Origin: Moringa oleifera
Taxonomy: Eukaryota; Streptophyta; Magnoliopsida; Brassicales; Moringaceae
Assembly: GCA_021397835.1 (NCBI GenBank)
Contig: JAJFZO010000896.1
Location: forward strand, 2,892,501 to 2,956,500
Reading direction: 5' to 3'
Length of the DNA: 64,000 nucleotides
Part shown: positions 1-10,612 of the stretch, one piece after another
Layout of the letters: each line of letters starts with the position of its first letter
Numbering within the stretch: position 1 is the first letter of the stretch
Made by a program: the position numbers and the translations under genes
The notes under the pieces: model-generated
Database searches by the model: none
What the model was told of the DNA's origin: nothing
What the model saw: only the letters and a program-made list of their open reading frames with translations

Positions 1-472
1 AACCCTTGATTATCCTTTGACTGGAAGAGATGTTTAGCAATCCATGAAAAGAAAAAGATCTAAGAAAAAAAGAAAGTAAAAAATAAACTCTCGATGTTCC
101 TTTGAAGGAACTACCTCCCCTTTATATAATAATCCTTAAACATAATAACCTATTTTAACTAGCACTCTTAAAAATAACGATAAAGATAAAATTCTACAAT
201 TACTTTTTAAATAAAAGATAAAGTCTTGGTTTGGTGAAATTCCAATGTTATTGGGAGTCTCAGCGCCTTATCCAAAGACATCTTCTAGTTCATCCACATC
301 TCTTAGGAACCAACTTTATATCTTCAAATAATGAATTTGAGTCCATCTTAGTTGATTTCCTCAATCCACCCTATTAAATATAAAACATAGTCAAAATCCA
401 AGATTTAATCATTTATAACCAATAAAATATGAAAAAATATAATAATATATATGATTATTATGCATTCTATCA
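1..472 (-). repeat. Athila 3' LTR (partial)
   Basis: Bases 1-472 repeat bases 8305-8777 with a few substitutions and small indels. On the minus strand the LTR starts TGATAGAATGCATAA directly after the polypurine tract, the expected TG start. The rest of the roughly 1.2-kb LTR lies upstream of the window. Confidence 0.93.
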
Positions 473-488
473 AATTCCCCCACATTTA
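473..488 (-). other. Polypurine tract of the Athila element
   Basis: On the minus strand this reads AAATGTGGGGGAATT and abuts the TG start of the 3' LTR. This is the usual plant gypsy PPT, the primer for plus-strand DNA synthesis. A TTGAGGACAAGC motif lies about 15-25 bp upstream in element orientation, as is common in Athila/Tat elements. Confidence 0.85.
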
Positions 489-2208
489 GATAATGCTTGT
501 CCTCAAGCATACAATAATTCAAGCTCATCATCTCATCTCATCATCCTTCCTTCCTTCTTCTTCCTTTGCTTATCCAAAATAATATATTCTTTTCATGCAT
601 TAAAACATAAGATCACAAAAGAATTCTCATAAATAGCATACATGATCAGTAATCGCCTTAACGATTTTATTGAACTTAAAATGCATAAGATCTAACATCC
701 TCTCCTTATATTCACTCATTCACTCGAAGTGTTTTGAGGGATTAAATAAGCTCTCTAGTCGATACATAGAAAACTTTTACCATAAGCTTGCTTGTATATC
801 ATGTCTCTTTTACCAATGAATGAATTAAAATGCAAAAATCTAAGAGTTTTAAAATGGGTTGTAATGGGGCTTAGGTAAGGTATGATAAAAGGGGTTTTGG
901 GTTAATGGAATTGAAGGAATCATACAAAACTTTTTTTCATACAAAACTTTATGACGTAACATCAAAAGATTGCTTCAATCACATTACGCAAATCCAAGTA
1001 ATGAGAATTTATACCATTTTTTTCTCAATCCTTTTCTTTTTTTTGTTGTTTTTTTTTTCAGATTTCCTTCTCTCTCTTTTTTTTTTGTTTCTTGATCTTT
1101 CTCATATCTTTTTTTTTCTAATTCTTTTTTCTTCTTTCTTCTTTTTTTTTTTTTATAACTTGGACCATTGATTCTTAATATTTTGCAATCTTTCTAAGAT
1201 AAGTGAAAGTTTCGTATGAGTAAGCTCATATAATTCTTCAATTCAGAGTTCAAAAAGAAAAATCAAAAGAATAGTTATTATGACTTGTATCAAGGTTAAA
1301 TTCCAAAGAAAAGGCTAAGGTTCAAAGTCGGCTCTCTAAGGGTATATGAATATGGTAGGCTTTTCGAAAGAGGCTAAATATTTTAAAGAAGATGGTTTTC
1401 ACCTAAATACCCTTATGATTAAATACATCTAATTCTTTAAAGGAATGTTTTGACGTGTATAACAAAGCAAGTTCTAGAAAAATTAACTATGTATGACACA
1501 CACAAAGAAGAAAATTGAGCATAATGTAATATATGCTCATTGGCCCAAAACTCACCAAAAAGGGTTAGATCTCATACAATTTTCAATCCAATATATCATT
1601 AAAAGCAACTAATCATAATACAGTAAATAAGAATTTAAAGTCATATTTGCACACATAAAACTTTTTTTTTTTTTTTAGAACAAGCATTGGAAGGATCTAG
1701 AACTCAGAAAAGAGAGATCACAAACACAAATTAAGTACCTTTTAGAGCAAGATTTTCTTGGATTTTAAATATTTTAAAAATAATAGCATGTTAAAAACTC
1801 TCCCCCACACCTAGATCATACATTGTCCTCAATGTATTAAAAATAAATGCTCAAAAATAATAAAAGAATAAGAGAAGTAGAAAACTCCCTGAATATATCG
1901 AGCATCATAGAGACTTCGTTTACCACTGGGGAGATGAGAAAGGTTGATCGAATTCCATCTTGTCATAGAGTGCTCTCTCATCAAATTTCATTCTTGATAA
2001 CTGTTGTCAGATGCATTCAAGTTACTTCATCATATTACCTTGGAAAAGTGTGATATGCCTTCAACCATCGACCTTATCTCTTTTATATATATATATATAT
2101 ATATATGCATATTAGAAAATAAAAACAAATTATTAAAAAAATTAAAATTTTGGATTGCCTCCCAAAAAGTGCCTTTCTTTAACGTCTTTGGCTAGATGTT
2201 GCCAATTC
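489..2208 (-). other. Athila 3' untranslated region
   Basis: No protein-coding similarity was recognised in this 1.7-kb stretch. In the position where Athila elements often carry an env-like ORF, only short spurious frames are present. It holds an A-rich tract in element orientation (T-rich on the plus strand at about 1013-1155), a second PPT-like motif at 1799-1836, a (TA)n run at about 2084-2106, and near the integrase end a short motif ending TTGGGAGGCAATCC in element orientation. Confidence 0.6.
1799..1836 (-). other. Second, internal PPT-like motif
   Basis: In element orientation the sequence contains CATTGAGGACAATG, then a short spacer with GATCTAGG, then TGTGGGGGAGAG. It has the same layout as the true PPT region at 473-512 (TTGAGGACAAGC, spacer with ATCTAA, TGTGGGGGAA). 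No LTR follows it. Confidence 0.6.
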
Positions 2209-3576
2209 TCAATTATAAGTCGGATATTGTAAATCAATTTTATCAACATCATGTGCTTGAAAGCCTTGATGAAAAACCTTTAAGCGGTGGCCATTGACCT
2301 TAAAAATCTTAACGGTATCTGGACTTTGAATTTCAACTGCACCATGAGAGAGCACATTAGTAATAGTAAAAGGTTCTAACCATCTAGAATGCAACTTACC
2401 AGGAAACAATTTCAGCTTAGAATGATAAAGAATAACCTTTTGACCAACGTAGAAAGTTTTTTTGGAAATCATGTGATCATGGTAGGCCTTTGTTTTTTCC
2501 TTATATATTTTTGAGCTCTCGTAAGCATCATTACGAATTTCTTTCAGTTCTTATAACTGTAGTTTCCTCAATTCACCTGCTTCATCCATTCTTAGGTTGC
2601 ACTGTTTTATGGCCCAATATGCCATGTGTTCTAGTTCTACTGGAAGATGACATGGTTTGCCAAATACCAAATGGTAAGGAGACATACCTATAGGGGTCTT
2701 ATAGGCTGTTCGATAAGCCCATTGTGCATCATCAAGTCGCATACTTCAATCCTTCTTATTTGGGTTGATAGTCTTCTCAAGTATAGACTTGATTTCTCTA
2801 TTAGATACTTTAGCTTGTCTATTTGCCTGCGAATGATAAGCAGTAGAGATTCGATGGGTAACATTATACTTCTTCATTAAAGCTTCCACCACTCTATTGC
2901 AAAAGTGAGTTCCACGATCACTTATTACAGCCCTTGGTGTCCCAAACCTAACAAAAATATGATATTTGACAAAATTTACAACCACTTTAGCATCATTAGT
3001 ACAGGTAGCTTTAGCTTCCACCCATTTTGACACATAATCCACAGCAAGCAGGATATAAATATTATTGCAAGAAGAAGTAAAAGGACCCACGAAGTCAATA
3101 CCCCACATCAAATATTTCACAAACAAGAATAAAGGTAAGTGGCATTTGATCTCTATGTCCTAAATTTTCAGTCTTTTGACATTGTTCACAAGTCCTACAA
3201 AATATGTATGAATCATGAAATATAGTAGGCCAAAATAATCCACACTGTAATATTTTACGAGCTATTCTTTTAGGACCAAAGTGTCCTCTACATGCATACG
3301 AATGACAAAACTTTAAAATAGAATCAATTTTGTGTTCCGCCACACACCTTTGAATAATTTGATCAGAACAATATTTCCATAAGTAAGGGTCATCCCAAAC
3401 ATAACATTTAACATCTTTTTTAATTTTGTCTTTCTGAACCCTAGATAAATCACTTGGTAATATTCCAGTAACTAAGTAATTAGTAATATCAGCATACCAA
3501 GGCCTTACCTTATGAATTAAAAAAAGACACTCATCTGGAAAGTCGTCTTTTAATGGTGATGACTCTTTACACGTAG
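2209..3576 (-). pseudogene. Athila integrase (broken)
   Basis: Integrase inserts the reverse-transcribed DNA into the host chromosome. The N-terminal HHCC zinc-binding module is in the segment read from about 3360 down to 3150 (HSYACRGHFG, then CRTCEQCQKT). The catalytic core starts with WGIDFVGP (about 3100) and has ISDRGTHF carrying the second Asp. The expected catalytic Glu, in a family motif of the type QAEVSNRE, is read here as QAKVSNRE, so it is Lys. The C-terminal part (2209-2742) has [14 protein letters not shown], then a GPY/F-like module ([11 protein letters not shown]) ending before a stop at 2209. Frame changes occur near 3100-3130 and between 2745 and 2470. It directly follows RNase H of the same polyprotein. 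With the altered Glu and frame breaks it cannot be active. Confidence 0.9.
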
Positions 3577-4008
3577 TTAACCTGCTAAGATGATCTGCAA
3601 CCAAAATTTTTGCACCTTTTTTATCACGTATCTCCAAATCAAACTCTTGTAACAAAAGTATCCATCGAGTAAGTACTTGAGAGCTGCATGATTAGAATAA
3701 ACAATCACTTTAGTACCAAGTAGATATGAGCGAAATTTTTCTAAAGCAAACACAATGGATAAAAGTTCTTTTTCTGTTGTGGAATAATTGCTTTGTGCAC
3801 TATCAAGTATTCTCGAAGCATAATAAATGACATGAGGAGTTCTTCCAATTCTCTGTCCAAGAACAGCACCAATTGCATGATTGCTCGCATCACACATGAT
3901 CTCAAATGGAAGAGTCCAATTTGGTGATTGGATAATTGGTGCGGTTGTTAACATATCCTTCAACTTGTCAAATGCATCATTGCATGCCTCATCCAATTCG
4001 AACACCAT
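3577..4008 (-). pseudogene. Athila RNase H domain (broken)
   Basis: This domain removes the RNA strand of the RNA-DNA hybrid during replication. The frame reads FEIMCDASNHAIGAVLGQ, then YYASRILDSAQSNYSTTEKE, then YSNHAALKYLL. The first catalytic Asp lies in CDAS and the Glu in TEKE, with the domain spacing usual for Ty3/gypsy. The last conserved Asp, normally YTDHAAL, is read here as YSNHAAL, which would remove a metal ligand. It overlaps the RT frame at about 3960-4008 and the integrase frame at about 3577-3655, each in a different frame, so at least two frameshifts bound it. Confidence 0.88.
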
Positions 4009-4826
4009 ATCTTTTTGTAGTAACCTGCAAAGGGTTTAGTGATCTTGGAAAAATCCTTGATAAAACGTCGATAGAATCCTGCGTGTCCAAGAAAAGAGCG
4101 AACTTCCCGCACACTTGTGGGATAAGATAAAGATTTTATAATTTCTACCTTAGCTTTATCAACTTCAATTCCCTTAGAGGATACAACATGTCCTAGAATA
4201 ATACCTTGATTAACCATAAAGTGACACTTTTCATAATTTAAGACAAGGTTCTTTTCTATGCATCTTTTAAGTACTTTGGTAAGGTTAGTTAAACATGCAT
4301 TAAAAGAATCACCATAAATTGTAAAGTCATCCATAAACACCTCTATGATGTTCTCTATATAATCAAAAAATATACTAACCATACACCTTTGAAATGTAGC
4401 AGGAGCGTTACAAAGTCCAAATGGCATGCGCCGATATGCAAAAGTACCAAATGGGCATGTGAATGTGGTTTTCTCTTGATCTTCAGGTGCAACAGTGATT
4501 TGATAAAAACCTAAATAACCATCAAGATAACAATAATGGGTATGACCTGCTAATCTTTCTAGCATTTGATCAATAAATGGAAGAGGAAAATAATCTTTTC
4601 TAGTTGATGCATTTAACTTCCTATAATCTATACATACCCTCCATCCATTTTGAATACGAGTGGGTATTAACTCACCATTAGGATTTTCTATTGTTGTTAT
4701 ACCGGTTTTCTTTGGAACAACTTGAATTGGGCTTACCCATTCACTATCTGAAATTGGATAGATCATACCTGCATCAAGAAGCTTCAAGATTTCTTTCTTT
4801 ACCACTTCCATTATAGGTGGATTCAA
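3960..4826 (-). pseudogene. Athila reverse transcriptase domain
   Basis: The 288-residue open frame holds most of an RT domain: DAGMIYPISDSEWVSP, VCIDYRKLNAST with the first catalytic Asp, YCYLDGYLGFYQI, MPFGLCNAPATFQR and the active-site box FMDD at 4326-4337. These are in the correct order and spacing for Ty3/gypsy, and the box sits in VFMDDFTIYG, a form usual for Athila/Tat. Upstream, a stop at about 4839 separates it from the protease frame; downstream it passes into RNase H by a frameshift near 4000. The domain itself looks complete and is the best preserved part of the element. Confidence 0.93.
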
Positions 4827-4838
4827 TCTACGTTGGGG

Positions 4839-5747
4839 TTACCTGGAGGGCTTACAATCTTCCTCTAATAGTATCCTATGCATGCATGTGGAAGGATTTA
4901 ATCCCTTAATATTGGCTATGGTCCAACCAATGGCCTTTTTATACTCTTTAAGTACTCGAGTCAATTTTTCTTCCTCCAAGATAGAAAGTTTATTAGAGAT
5001 TATGATTGGAAGAGTCTCTTTTTCTCCTAAAAAGACATACTTTAAATGATCTGGTAGGGGTTTTAGCTCTAATTTTTGTGCCTGTATAATAGAAGGAAGG
5101 AGTTTTGTGTGAAAAAGAGGCAAATCAATATAAGAAATGTTATACCTCATAGGTTGTAGTGATTCCAATTTATGAATTGTATCCTGCAAGTCTAAATCCA
5201 ATGTAAACTTTTGCAAGATTTTTTGTGATCTTCCAAAACTTAAACTCTTATTAAGTACAACTTTTAACTTATCTTCATCACTTAAATCAAAAATTTTTTG
5301 TGCTAAAGGTTCAATAACATCCATAGCAAAAACAGAAGATAAATCACTAGGATATCTCATGGCATCATAAATATTAAATTTAATAATTTCACCATCAAAT
5401 TCCATTGTAAGTGTACCACCATGCACATCAAATTTTGTCTTGAATGTTTTTAGGAATGGTCTTCCTAACAAAATTAATGAGTTAAATGAATCATCTTCCT
5501 CCATATTAAGCACATAAAAATCAGTAGGAAAAATCAATCCGTTGACTTGTACCAAAACATCTTCCAAAACTCCCTCAGGATATACATTAGATCTATCAGC
5601 AAGTTGAATAATCACACCAGTTTCTTTTAATGGTCTAGCATTCAAAGATGAGTAAATGGATAATGGTATGACATTTATTGAAGCACCTAGATCTAACATC
5701 GCTTTCTCAATCTTAACATTACCAACTTTGCAAGGAATAGTAAACAT
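4839..5747 (-). pseudogene. Athila protease and protease-RT linker
   Basis: An aspartic protease matures the gag-pol polyprotein. The motif MLDLGASINVIPLSIY lies near the N-terminus of the frame (catalytic Asp codon at 5691-5693). DLGA instead of DTGA/DSGA is normal for Athila. The flap and second half follow (VYPEGVLEDVLVQV, then LILLGRPFLKTF). The remaining residues form the linker to RT, with KAIGWTIANIKGLNPSTC, the usual entry to the RT domain. The frame ends CKPSR and a stop, where related elements continue into the RT N-terminus, so one stop or small indel breaks pol here. Gag lies upstream in a different frame. Confidence 0.9.
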
Positions 5748-5791
5748 ACCTGGGTCCTTACATTTAGAAGGTAATTTTTTCTAAAGAACAG

Positions 5792-7522
5792 CTAAAACAT
5801 TTTTCCCATACTTACAAATTCATTACCTTTTAATTTTCTCTTATTGGTGCATAACTCTTTCAAAAATTTGGCATATCGAGGTACTTGTTTAATTGCATCA
5901 AGTAAAGGAATATTTACCTCGACCTTGCGAAAGGTATCAAAAATCTCCTTTTCTTCCTCCTCATTCTTCTTAGGTTTAGATAATCTAGAAAGAAATGGAG
6001 AAATTAGCATGGAAGTTTTTGGTTGCTCTCTATTGGATCCCTTAGGCTGGTCAAGCTCTGGTTGAGGAACTAATTTTTCAGTCTCTTCTCTTAAGATGCA
6101 TCCTTTGGTAATCTTGCCAGGTTCTTTTAACTCAGTTCCACTTCTCAAGATAATTGCACTAGCATTCTGTTTTGGGTTGACAATAGGTTGTGAAGGCAAT
6201 TTTCCTTGAGATTCTAATCTGTTCATTGAAGATGCTAGTTGACCTATTTGATCCTCTAACTTTCTAATACTTGTTCTTATCTCCTGCTGAAATTGTTGTG
6301 TGTTAGATGCAAGTGATTTAGCAATATCTTCAAGAGACATACCTGAATTTGGATGAGGTTGTGGTAATGGAGCTGATTGTCTAGATTGAAATTGAGGTCT
6401 TGCTCCATAACTAAGATTGGGATGATCGCTTCATCCTAGGTTATATGTATTTGAATAAGGGTCATACTTCCTTTATGGTGGACCTGAGAATCCTCCAACT
6501 ACATTAGCATCCTTATAAGGATCATCTTGAAGTGTAGGACACATGTTAGTTGGATGACCAGTAGCAGCACAAATCCCACAAGCTTTAACTTGTTGCACAT
6601 TTTCTACAGCCAATTGTTGAACAAGAGAAGTTAGATTGGCTATTTAATTTTCAAGAGAAGATATATTTACCTCATTAATCTTTTTTAAAGATGTATCTTG
6701 TCTAAATCTGAACTGTTGTGAGTTAGCAGCCATGGTGGAAATCAAATCTCTAACTTCACAAGGAGTTTTATTTACTATAGCACCTCCACTAGCTACATCC
6801 ATCATCCTTCTTTCCATGGGTAGTAATCCTTCATAAAAATACTGAATGAGAAGTTGTTCAGAAATTCCATGTTGAGGACAACTTGCACACAGTTATTTAA
6901 ATCTTTCCCAATACTCATGAAGGGTTTCAATATCTCTCTGCTTTATCCCACATATTTCCCTTCTAATACTAGCAGCTAGTGAAGCAGTGAAAAATTTATC
7001 AAGAAATAATGTTACCATCTCTATCCATGTGGTCACAGAACCAGAAGGTAAATAAAACAACCAATCTTTTGCTTTTTCAGTCAGTGAGAATGGAAAAGCA
7101 TGTAATTTGATCTCATCTTCAGTTACTCCTTGTGGTTTTGGGCTTGAGCACACCATATTGAATTCTTTTAGATGCTTGTGAGGATCTTCATTCTCAAAGC
7201 CGTGAAACTTCGGGAGCAAATGGATCAAACCAGACTTTAACTCAAAATCTGCTTGTAAAATTGGATATTGAATGCAAAGTGGTTGCTCATTTACTTCTGG
7301 TACAGCCAATTGCCTCAAAGTTCTCTCTTCATTACCCATGTCTTGTTCTATTTTACAATCACCAGATGAATCAACTAAATTAAATGCTAAATTTGATCCA
7401 GAAGATGAAGGTGAAGATTCATGTTGACTTCGTAATTTAGCTTCCTTCCTGAATCTTTTTGCTGTCTTCTCAATCTCAGGATCGTATGCAACTAGATCAC
7501 CTGCACCAGAAGAATGAAGCAT
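5792..7522 (-). pseudogene. Athila gag (broken)
   Basis: Gag forms the virus-like particle. I place the start at the ATG at 7522, about 24 bp past the PBS; the open frame extends upstream into the LTR and that part is not coding. The N-terminal segment has the retrotransposon gag domain with LKEFNMVCSSPKPQGVTE, AFPFSLTEKAKDWLFYLP and EICGIKQRDIETLHEYWERFK. A stop follows at 6893. The zinc knuckle CGICAATGHPTNMC (C-X2-C-X4-H-X4-C) lies at 6539-6580. The C-terminal segment (5792-6340) has LEDQIGQLASSMNRLESQGKL, then the region leading to protease. Frameshifts fall between 6340 and 6893. Confidence 0.9.
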
Positions 7523-7545
7523 TAAAATAAATCTAATTAAAACCA

Positions 7546-7564
7546 ATCCCCAGCAACGGAGCCA
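7546..7564 (-). other. Primer binding site, tRNA-Asp type
   Basis: On the minus strand this reads TGGCTCCGTTGCTGGGGAT. It matches the complement of the plant tRNA-Asp 3' end (TGGCGCCGTTGCCGGGGAT) except at two positions. It begins 5 bp inside the 5' LTR end. Confidence 0.88.
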
Positions 7565-7569
7565 AAAAT

Positions 7570-8777
7570 TGATGGTTGTCGAGACCAACAAATTAAATTC
7601 CTAAATTCTTGCTCAAAATATTAACTTGTAGTATAAATGAGCAAGATTGTTTCCACAAAGATTTGTTAAATTTATTTTTTTTGCAAAATAAAATAAAAAA
7701 AAGGGGGTTTGAGGAGTTAAAAATAGATCAAATAAGAATAACAGGAAAGGAAAAATTAATGTAATAAAGTATCCAGTCAAAGGTATAATTTTAGATTTGA
7801 TTTAGGAATTGATCATTGATGCAAAGATAAAAATCTTTTAATCTTCACTGAATTAGTTATGATTGTTGGCACCACCTAACAACCTGTTTTTCCTTACTTC
7901 TTTGATAACCAGGATACGATCTCTAATTATTTCTCTTATCAATAAATAACCCTAGATATGATCTTAGGATTTAATTTACCAATAGCATTAAGAATTAGAA
8001 AAACTACCAATTCTAGCCAATAAACACATATGTAGGTTTATTTAAACTAGATTATTTATCTTCATAACATAAATTGAAAACCTCTTTTGTAATCAACTAT
8101 GTTATTTACTACTTATATTAGAACACTTAAACAATTACGGATTTAAAGTTCTAAATATTAACCTATTATTTTGATGATTAAACAAAGGGTCCTTTTTGTT
8201 GCAATCAATCAAAATAATATTTTCAATAAGCACAGAAGATAAATAAACATTGAAGAAATAAAGAACAAATAAAATCAGTTAGATCTCACAATTCTGAAGA
8301 ATCAAACCCTTGATTATCCTTTGACTGGAAGAGATGTTTAGCAATCCATGAAAAGAAAAAGATTTAAGAAAAGAAGAAAGTAAAAAATAAACTCTCGGTG
8401 TTCCTTTGAAGGAACTACCTCCCCTTTATATAATAATCCTTAAACATAATAACCTATTTTAACTAGCACTCTTAAAGATAAAGATAAAGATAAAATTCTA
8501 CAATTACTTTTTAAATAAAAGATAAAGTCTTGGTTCGATGAAATTTCAATGTTATTGGGAGTCTCAGCACCTTATCCAAAGACATCTTCTAGTTCATCCA
8601 CATCTCTTAGGAATCCAACTTTATATCTTCAAATAATGAATTTGAGTCCATCTTAGTTGATTTTCTCAATCCACCTTATTAAATATAAAATATAGTCAAA
8701 ATCCAAGATTTAATCATTTATAACCAATAAAATATGGAAAAATATAATAATATATATGATTATTATGCATTCTATTA
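7570..8777 (-). repeat. Athila 5' LTR (complete, about 1.2 kb)
   Basis: In element orientation it ends CCATCA at 7570 and starts at 8777 with TAATAGAATGCA. The matching 3' LTR starts TGATAGAATGCA, so the terminal TG has become TA here. The segment 8305-8777 repeats 1-472. The adjacent bases 8778-8782 (GAAAA) would be the right target-site copy. Confidence 0.93.
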
Positions 8778-10041
8778 GAAAAGGTTTGTTAGATAAAAAA
8801 AAATCACAAATACACCGGTGCATCATAAAGGAACAGTAAGTACATGTGGTGTCCTACCAGCATTGCATTTTCTAGATTTTTTAGAGACTATTACTGGAAA
8901 ATTCAACTATAAATAGATTTGAGATCTAAGGAGAAAGGATCTTCACATTCTGAGAGAAAAAAAAGCATAAATACCCTGTAAACTTTTAAGTGAGTTTTTG
9001 AGTAGTTGAGAATGCTTAGATTTCCTTTCTACTATTAAGTGAAGGAATGGGAAAAAGAGTCTGTAAAGAGGGTAGCAAGTATAAAGTTCTTGTATTAATT
9101 TCAATTCTTGTAATTCTTTAATGTGATTATGAATAACATTAATCCATCAATCAAAATCTCCACTTTCTTACTATCTCGATCTTTTCTTGGGTATCTCAGA
9201 GTTTTTTTATATTTATATTTGGGTTATTATGTTTGCATTTTCATGATTTCTACCTAAAAAAAATTTTAGAATGATGTGGGTGAACGATAGTTCTTTAACT
9301 AATTTCTAAATAAAATTATCTTATCTTGGAAAATGGAGAATGAAGATATTCATATTCTCTTTCTTTTTTTGAGCCAAAATGCATCATCTTGATCATTCTT
9401 TGATTACTTTAAAAATGTAAGATTCTTTCAAAACATGTCTTTAAGATTACGAGATAAATGGATAGCGAGTGCTTTTGATCTTAAATAAAATCATTTTAGA
9501 TATGAAGAAGTGATGATTGTCATAGTCATTTATAAGTTTATTAAAAAAGTATTCTTTTATAATTGTTATGCATTCTTTAAGAATAAGAATCAATTTCAAG
9601 TTTCTTTTGGATCACCTGATGAAATATGTGTTTCATTTAAATGGTACTAATTTTAGAGCGTTGTGAGGGTGATAAATTTTTCTTACATATAACCGACTTT
9701 CGGACCTAGATTTCTTGGTGAGATAAATCGTTACCTTAATTTTTTTTTAATTTTTTGCTTTTTATATTCTTTTATCAATTTTTTTTTTAAATGAGTGATT
9801 TTGATGGCCAATTATACCATAAAAAAATAGATTAGGGACTACTTATATTATCTTTTTGACTTTTATCAAAAGGTCGGTGAAAATGAGTTTTAAGGTTTAT
9901 TAATTTAAGCGAAAAAAATTTCTCTCACTTGTGATTAGTCACTTATTTAGACAAAAGCTAATTAGTTTTTCATTTTTCAAAAACTTTAGGTTCAGGGTCA
10001 ATTAAATCCGAAGAAGGATTAACAACCTTAGAACGCCCACA
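8778..10041 (+). repeat. Tat/Ogre-type LTR remnant interrupted by the Athila element
   Basis: The segment shows the R-U5 layout of the other Ogre LTRs in this window. It has a TATA box TATAAATA at 8908-8915, a leader, the block with TACTAATTTTAGAGCGTTGTGAGGG at about 9643-9668 (compare TACTAATTTTGGGCATTGCGAGGG at about 58986 in element E), then CCTAGATTTCTTGGTGAGAT (compare 59047) and a terminus CCCACA at about 10036-10041. The following TTGGTATCTAAAG (10043-10055) sits where a PBS should be and resembles a degraded tRNA-Met-type PBS more than the Ogre type. The U3 part is missing on the left, where the Athila element lies. Confidence 0.55.
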
Positions 10042-10218
10042 ATTGGTATCTAAAGTTGCTTTCATTTTCTTATTTATTACATAAGCAAAATATTTAATAA
10101 ATAAGCTTGATTTTGTAAATAAGGATGTTTTGAAAAGAATACTAAGATTTTACTTTTGTTCCATCCCCAATATTTTAAAATAATTTAAAAGATAAAAAGA
10201 TTTCACACTCGTTTTACG

Positions 10219-10255
<37 letters not shown>

Positions 10256-10587
10256 TTGGCAAATCCAAGAATATTTTATAAAGTAGGGCAATTTTTGAAA
10301 TAATTATAATAATTATGTTTGGAAATCTCATTTTTTTAGTAATAAAACAAACTGTATAAATGAAACTCTAATTTATAAGCAACAAGGTAAATGATGGCAA
10401 AATCATAATTTATTTGTGATAAAATAAATTGCATAAACAAGATCTTGATGTCTACATAATAATAGGAATTGCATAAATAGAAGAGACTCTTTTAATGATT
10501 AATGGCTATTTTTGAAATTAAAAAATGTATATAATCCTAAATTCTTCAGGAAAGAAATTAGAAAACTTACAAAAATTACCAAAAACC
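10042..10587. other. Unassigned AT-rich stretch with CT microsatellite
   Basis: It contains a CT-rich microsatellite at about 10218-10256. The rest is AT-rich with no coding similarity that I recognise; it may be degraded internal sequence of the element whose LTR ends at 10041. Confidence 0.5.
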
Positions 10588-10612
10588 CTACCTAAACATG
10601 GGGAGACCTCAA

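Larger units (their letters stand above)
1..8777 (-). mobile_element. Athila-type Ty3/gypsy LTR retrotransposon, 3' end cut by window
   Basis: Read on the minus strand, the order is 5' LTR (right), PBS, gag, protease, RT, RNase H, integrase, long 3' UTR, PPT, 3' LTR (left). Integrase after RT/RNase H defines Ty3/gypsy. The lineage call rests on the protease motif DLGASINVIP, the RT motif FMDDF, the integrase C-terminal segment with TPIGMSPY and [14 protein letters not shown], and a PBS matching the 3' end of tRNA-Asp, all typical of Athila. No env-like ORF is visible in the 1.7 kb between integrase and the PPT. All reading frames carry stops or frameshifts, so this copy is not autonomous. The two LTRs are still very similar over the 472 bp that can be compared, so this is among the younger insertions here. 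The left end and left target-site copy lie outside the window. Confidence 0.94.

Noticed and set aside
905..1171. Open frame coding a Phe/Leu/Ser-rich hydrophobic peptide
   Set aside because: It comes from a T-rich low-complexity tract in a retrotransposon 3' UTR.
10218..10256. CT-rich run as a GAGA-type regulatory element
   Set aside because: A simple microsatellite with no gene nearby.
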